Assembly: GCA_035263025.1 (NCBI GenBank)
Contig: DATFRR010000141.1
Span: 1 to 9,331 of the forward strand
Origin: DASQPR01 sp035263025
GTDB taxonomy: Bacteria; Actinomycetota; Actinomycetes; Mycobacteriales; Micromonosporaceae
Length of the DNA: 9,331 bases
Reading direction: 5' to 3'
The position numbers were made by a program, and so were the translations under genes. Each line of letters opens with the position of its first letter. Position 1 is the stretch's first letter. Positions 6,081-9,331 of this stretch are shown here, in pieces. The notes under the pieces are model-generated. The model ran no database searches, had not been told where the DNA came from, and saw only the letters and a list, made by a program, of their open reading frames with translations.

Positions 6081-6677
6081 TTAACCGGCCTTGGCAGCCT
6101 TGGCCGCGGTCTTCATCTGTTTCTTATATGACCGCACCTCGGCCAGGCTCGAGGCGTCGGTGATGTCGGCGACCGACTTGCGTGCGCCGTCCACGCCGAA
6201 CTCGCCGGCCGCTTCCCGCCAACCCTCCGGCTGCACATCGAATTGCTTACCCAGCAAAGCCGTGAAGATCTGGGCCTTCTGCTTGCCGAAGCCGGGCAGC
6301 GTGCCGATCCGCTTGACCAGGTCGGCGCCGTCGACGGCACCGGTCCAGACCGATGCCGCATCGCCGTCGAAGTCATCCGCGATCACGCGGCACAGCTTCT
6401 GCGTCCGCTCCGCCATCGCGGCCGGAAACCGGTGAATCGCCGGCGGCTTGGCGAACTTGGCCGAAAAGTCTGCCGGATCATGGTCAGCCAGGGCGCGCGC
6501 GTCCAGCGTCTTGACGTCCAGGCGCTCGGCCAGGACAAACGGTCCATTGAACGCTTTCTCCAGCGGGATCTGCTGGTCGAGAAGCATCGCGATGAGCAGC
6601 GCGAGTGGATCCTGCCGCAGCATTTCGTCGGCGGCCGGCTCCTGCGCGAGAAACAACTCGGACATGTTCGTCAGCAT
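6081..6677 (-). CDS. HhH-GPD-type base excision DNA repair family protein
   Basis: This 198-residue protein belongs to the actinobacterial HhH-GPD group related to endonuclease III and other DNA glycosylases. The first helix block is PLALLIAMLLDQQIPLEKAF (24-43), where the QQ matches the conserved Gln region of glycosylases. The helix-hairpin-helix is LVKRIGTLPGFGKQKAQIF (120-138). The conserved tail GWREAAGEFGVDG and SVADITDASSLAEVRSYKKQ matches this group. No clear VD(T/P)H active-site motif is visible: D147 or E151 lie near the expected spot, and the endonuclease III lysine position (LPGVGRK) is Q133 here, with lysines at 132 and 134. No four-cysteine iron-sulfur cluster motif is present. 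The role in repair is therefore inferred from fold only. The start at 6677 has GGAGG 8 bases upstream; the frame extends to 7268 but that part is shadow sequence. It is divergent from the type VII genes. Confidence 0.88.
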   Translation of the reverse strand: MLTNMSELFLAQEPAADEMLRQDPLALLIAMLLDQQIPLEKAFNGPFVLAERLDVKTLDARALADHDPADFSAKFAKPPAIHRFPAAMAERTQKLCRVIADDFDGDAASVWTGAVDGADLVKRIGTLPGFGKQKAQIFTALLGKQFDVQPEGWREAAGEFGVDGARKSVADITDASSLAEVRSYKKQMKTAAKAAKAG

Positions 6678-6996
6678 GGCAGACGCCTCCGACGAAGGCA
6701 GCCACCGGTTCGGCGCATGCCGGGTCTGCGGTCGCCTACGCAACTCCGGCCGGTTGCGGTTCCGGGTACCGGCGAAGTCGTCGACGGGCCGGAGGTGCGC
6801 GACGGCCGCGACCATCGATGCGGCGAAGTCGCCGGTCTTACGACCGCGATGCACCCAGCGCGACCTGGCACTTGGTGAGTTCGCAATCCTCTTGTGGATA
6901 ACGGATTTGTAGGGTGGAAGAAACCGATGAGCTTCGATATGGTGTCCGGCGGATGTGAGGGTGCTGTGGTCGGTCAATGACGTTCGGGGAGGTGCT
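6678..6996. other. Divergent intergenic region between the repair gene and the type VII genes
   Basis: About 320 bases without a supported gene. It must hold the promoters of the HhH-GPD gene (-) and the type VII operon (+). For the latter, TATGGT at 6938-6943 fits the TAnnnT -10 pattern and would give a leader of about 45-50 bases, but no good -35 is seen. The + side ends in GGGGAGG at 6986-6992, the ribosome binding site of the gene at 6997. An 11-base direct repeat (CGGCGAAGTCG at 6770-6780 and 6821-6831) is present and may be chance. No tRNA, insertion sequence or attachment site marks the boundary. Confidence 0.4.
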
Positions 6997-7434
6997 GTGA
7001 CACCCGACGGGGACGCATCGCCGCCGCTCGCGATCGACGTCGACCCGAACAAGGTCGCCGGATTCGCCGACACGCTAAAGGTGAATGTGCAGGGAACGAT
7101 CGCACCAACGGCACCCGGGCTGACCAACACCCTCAGCACTGGAGTCACGTTCGGCCACGACAGTCCGAGCATCGCGCTCCAGGCAATGCTCGACACGTAC
7201 GCAAATTGTCTGATCACGATGACTGAACAGCTCAAGAACGTCGGAACATGTGTCGACATATTGGTCAACGTCGCGAACCAGATCAGCGCGAATTACTCGT
7301 CCAGCGACCAACTCGTCGAAGCCTCCATCGGCGACATCAACAGTGTCGTCCTCGGCGCGGTCGCAACCGTGGTCGCCAAGCAGATCCCGCCCACGCCGAC
7401 CGGCGGCGGTCGCAATGAGCCCCGGTACGCATGA
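6997..7434 (+). CDS. EspC-like / WXG100-superfamily type VII secretion substrate
   Basis: This 145-residue protein looks like a small helical-hairpin substrate of an ESX-type secretion system. After a Pro-rich start, helix 1 runs from about DPNKVAGFADTLKV (16) to 45 and helix 2 from about 57 to 98 (ALQAMLDTYANCLITMTEQL onward). Directly after helix 2 comes ANYSSSDQ, a Y100-D104 match to the general type VII export signal YxxxD/E. The spacing and the opening VDPNKVAGFADTL resemble EspC of Mycobacterium tuberculosis (recalled), and there is no WxG motif in the turn. A further helix (107-128) and a Pro/Gly-rich tail follow. GTG 6997 is chosen because GGGGAGG precedes it; an in-frame GTG at 6955 is a weaker option. 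It overlaps the next gene by ATGA, suggesting a co-secreted pair. No signal peptide is present, as expected for this route. Confidence 0.7.
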   Translation: MTPDGDASPPLAIDVDPNKVAGFADTLKVNVQGTIAPTAPGLTNTLSTGVTFGHDSPSIALQAMLDTYANCLITMTEQLKNVGTCVDILVNVANQISANYSSSDQLVEASIGDINSVVLGAVATVVAKQIPPTPTGGGRNEPRYA

Positions 7435-8837
7435 GCGGACAGACGAACTGGGCGGCGTACGACGTTCCGCTACTCGCCGGCATCCTCGACGAGGATTTGT
7501 CCGGAGCATGGGAACAGGTCGGCGCATGGTTCAGCGCACAGGCGATGCTCGATGACGCGTCGTCGAGGCTCCAGGACGCCCGCGATGGACTGGCTGTGGT
7601 GTGGCCTCCGGAGAAGAGCCCGACCGCAACCGTGTTCTTCAGGCTCGTCGACCGTCTCACAGAGAGTATGAAAACGACGTCGTTGGCCTCGAACGCCAAC
7701 GGGAACGCCCTCTACCACGTGCTGACCAACCAGGACGCTACGAAGACCGAGGTGGATCGCCTTCACTCGACATGGTCGACGTACCAGCGACTCGGCTCGG
7801 CCAATCGACAGGACCTCCCGGATGCGACCGAGTGGCAGAGTGCGCTCAATCAGCAGGCTCAACAGCACATGGCGACCGCAGACGAGGTCATCAACGAGTA
7901 CGCCGCCACGCTTGTGGTTCCTCAGGTCGTTCCCGTTGTGGACACGCTTCAACCACAGACGTTGATTCCTGACGATGACGGGCCCCAAACGCCAGTGAGC
8001 ACAGGGCGTGGTTCGAGCGGCGCGGGCACGCGTCTGCCGGCACGCGTTAACAACCGCCCCGCGCGGCACAACTCCCCAGTATCGCCCGTTGATGGTCGCG
8101 AGCCGCCGATCTTGAGCGGGGGCGAAGTGACGTCCCCCGCCCATCACCAATTGCCGGATGGCGCCGCAAATGCGATGCCGTTGGCCCCTCTTGATGACTC
8201 TCAGTCTGGTCACGTGGCTACGAGTCTCACTCCCGCCAGCGCCGCCATACTCCCGGGTGCCTTTGACGGGCGATCTTCTGCGTCGCCCGGTGTCGAGCAC
8301 CGTGGCGGTGTCGCGCGACCGCCGTCCGCTGAAGGTGGCGTCAATGTCGCTAATGGCGCGGAGTCGGCAGCTCCAGGGCCAAGTGCCAACACAGCATCGG
8401 GCGAAGCTCGCACGGGGTATGTAGGCGCGGTTCCGACCTCGAGCGCACCTGCCTCACGAGAGCGCGGGACGTCGATCGGGCGCCAAGGTCCTACGATCTC
8501 TGCTGCGCGACTCCGCTATCGCGCGCCCGGAACCGTCCTGTCATCAGAACTTGTTCTCGGCGCCGACGGAACAATACGGCCAATGCCAAGCCAACTGGGA
8601 GCGCAGTTTCCGTACGCGCTTTCGACCGTCATGTCTCACGAACGTTCGCGCTCCGTTCGCTCGGCGCAGGAAGCGATTGGACCGTGCGACATAGGCATTC
8701 CGATCCACCCATCTGGGGCACGGCGCCCTTCCGACTCGCCGTGGCGTGTACCCACCGGGGGTCCGACGGTGCTGGTTCCGGTCATCTGTGCCGACCTGCA
8801 CGACCCCGGTCCCGGTGTGTTTGGGATCGATCGATGA
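7431..8837 (+). CDS. Large PPE/EspA-like putative type VII secreted protein with disordered C-terminal region
   Basis: This is a 468-residue protein with two distinct halves. Residues 1-165 are helical, with long amphipathic stretches at about 25-57, 65-115 and 130-160, and a turn VVWPPEKSPTA at 56-66 where WXG100 proteins carry WxG. This resembles the N-terminal helical bundle of PPE, EspA or EspB-type type VII substrates. Residues 165-440 are low-complexity, rich in Pro, Ser, Ala, Gly and Thr, and should be disordered. The tail (about 440-468) has SPWRVPTGGPTVLVPV and ends HDPGPGVFGIDR, a motif I associate with proteins preceding mycosins in other actinomycetes, from memory only. No YxxxD/E signal follows the helical domain, so export may depend on the EspC-like partner encoded just upstream with an ATGA overlap. 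The stop again overlaps the mycosin start by ATGA. No enzymatic motif is visible. Confidence 0.65.
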   Translation: MSGQTNWAAYDVPLLAGILDEDLSGAWEQVGAWFSAQAMLDDASSRLQDARDGLAVVWPPEKSPTATVFFRLVDRLTESMKTTSLASNANGNALYHVLTNQDATKTEVDRLHSTWSTYQRLGSANRQDLPDATEWQSALNQQAQQHMATADEVINEYAATLVVPQVVPVVDTLQPQTLIPDDDGPQTPVSTGRGSSGAGTRLPARVNNRPARHNSPVSPVDGREPPILSGGEVTSPAHHQLPDGAANAMPLAPLDDSQSGHVATSLTPASAAILPGAFDGRSSASPGVEHRGGVARPPSAEGGVNVANGAESAAPGPSANTASGEARTGYVGAVPTSSAPASRERGTSIGRQGPTISAARLRYRAPGTVLSSELVLGADGTIRPMPSQLGAQFPYALSTVMSHERSRSVRSAQEAIGPCDIGIPIHPSGARRPSDSPWRVPTGGPTVLVPVICADLHDPGPGVFGIDR

Positions 8838-9331
8838 TGATGCACTCAAGAACGCTTGGCGGTGTCGGCGCAATCTGCGCAGTCCTGCTGATGTCCCCGC
8901 TGCCTGCGTCTGCGGACTCGGTACGTGATCGCGAGTGGATTATCTCCGCACTCAACCTGGCTTCGGCCCACAGGCTAAGCGAGGGGAAGGGTGTTGTTGT
9001 CGCAGTAATCGACAGCGGCGTCGATGCTTCGCATCACGATCTCTCGGGAAACGTGCTTTCGGGTGCGGACTTTTCATCGGGCGACGTTTCATCCGGAGAT
9101 GGTCATACCGACACCCTAGGGCACGGTACGGGAGTCGCCGGAATTATCGCTGCCCACGGCCATGGACCACGCGACGAGAGCGGGGTTCTAGGGATTGCCC
9201 CAAAGGCCAAGATCCTTCCTGTGCGAGACGGCGCGATTTTCGGCGATGAGATCACGGTGGCAGTGCAGTGGGCCACCGCTCATGGAGCGAGCGTCATGTG
9301 CATTGCGCAGGGCGACGTTCTTGGTGGCGCG
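8834..9331 (+). CDS. mycP: Type VII secretion-associated serine protease mycosin (S8 family), 3'-truncated by window edge
   Basis: The first 166 residues of a subtilisin-like protease are visible and run off the window with no stop. A Sec signal peptide is clear: MMMHSRTLGG, the hydrophobic core AICAVLLM, and cleavage probably after ASA (residue 27). The catalytic Asp is D60 in VVVAVIDSGVDASHHDL and the catalytic His is H97 in GHGTGVAGIIAA; the Ser would lie beyond the edge. GVLGIAPKAKILPVR (about 117-131) is another subtilase block. Mycosins are membrane-anchored proteases of type VII systems, acting on the outer face of the membrane, so a C-terminal helix is expected outside the window. Start choice among three consecutive ATGs (8834, 8837, 8840) is open; 8834 overlaps the preceding stop in ATGA. 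Only weak GGGATCG precedes it, so translation is likely coupled. By hand count about 61 of 166 codons end in A or T, more than in psuG or psuK. Confidence 0.9.
   Translation, partial: MMMHSRTLGGVGAICAVLLMSPLPASADSVRDREWIISALNLASAHRLSEGKGVVVAVIDSGVDASHHDLSGNVLSGADFSSGDVSSGDGHTDTLGHGTGVAGIIAAHGHGPRDESGVLGIAPKAKILPVRDGAIFGDEITVAVQWATAHGASVMCIAQGDVLGGA

Noticed and set aside
6770..6831. Two copies of CGGCGAAGTCG as a regulatory direct repeat
   Set aside because: Eleven bases in a GC-rich region 40 bases apart can arise by chance; no third copy or symmetry was seen.
6678..7268. N-terminal extension of the HhH-GPD protein to give 395 residues
   Set aside because: Family members are about 190-200 residues, the start at 6677 has a good ribosome binding site, and the extension overlaps the type VII substrate gene antisense.
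7470..8300. 276-codon antisense frame opposite the PPE/EspA-like gene
   Set aside because: Arg-rich, no ribosome binding site, and fully opposite a gene with clear operon overlaps at both ends.
1..9331. CRISPR array, insertion sequence, tRNA or rRNA genes
   Set aside because: No regularly spaced repeats, no transposase motifs or terminal inverted repeats, and no tRNA or rRNA signatures were found on either strand.

Overview
The window looks like chromosomal DNA of a high-GC Gram-positive bacterium (Actinomycetota). The evidence is the GC-rich codon third positions, frequent GTG starts, actinobacteria-restricted small families (DUF7455, DUF3039, DUF3099), an HrdB/SigA-type primary sigma factor, and a type VII (ESX-like) secretion locus with a mycosin. 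I cannot name the genus.

Layout. (1) 2-634 (+): the 3' part of the primary sigma factor. (2) 635-1118: about 480 bases with no convincing gene but several GC-rich palindromes. (3) 1119-1405 (+): a possible 18-codon leader ORF, stop/start-overlapped with a 77-residue zinc-ribbon-like DUF7455 protein. (4) 1464-1499: a near-perfect hairpin serving as a terminator between convergent genes. (5) 1519-2449 (-): a three-helix membrane protein followed by a DUF3039 zinc-binding protein, probably one operon. (6) 2507-4467 (+): psuG and a PfkB-family kinase overlapping by ATGA. Together they would salvage pseudouridine: the kinase makes pseudouridine 5'-phosphate and PsuG splits it to uracil and ribose 5-phosphate. 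(7) 4508-6677 (-): DUF3099 membrane protein, a TPR protein and an HhH-GPD base-excision-repair-like protein, with 137-236 base gaps, so probably separate units. (8) 6997-9331 (+): an apparent operon with 4-base ATGA overlaps, encoding an EspC-like helical protein with a YxxxD type VII signal, a 468-residue PPE/EspA-like protein with a long disordered tail, and the start of a mycosin protease that runs off the window.

The most notable part is the last one. It looks like the upstream edge of a type VII secretion cluster, with a substrate pair (one partner carrying the export signal, the other large and lacking it) made just before the mycosin. Third-position composition falls visibly towards the right edge. 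The remaining genes are ordinary actinobacterial housekeeping or conserved hypothetical genes. Assignments rest on reading motifs by eye; no database search was possible.
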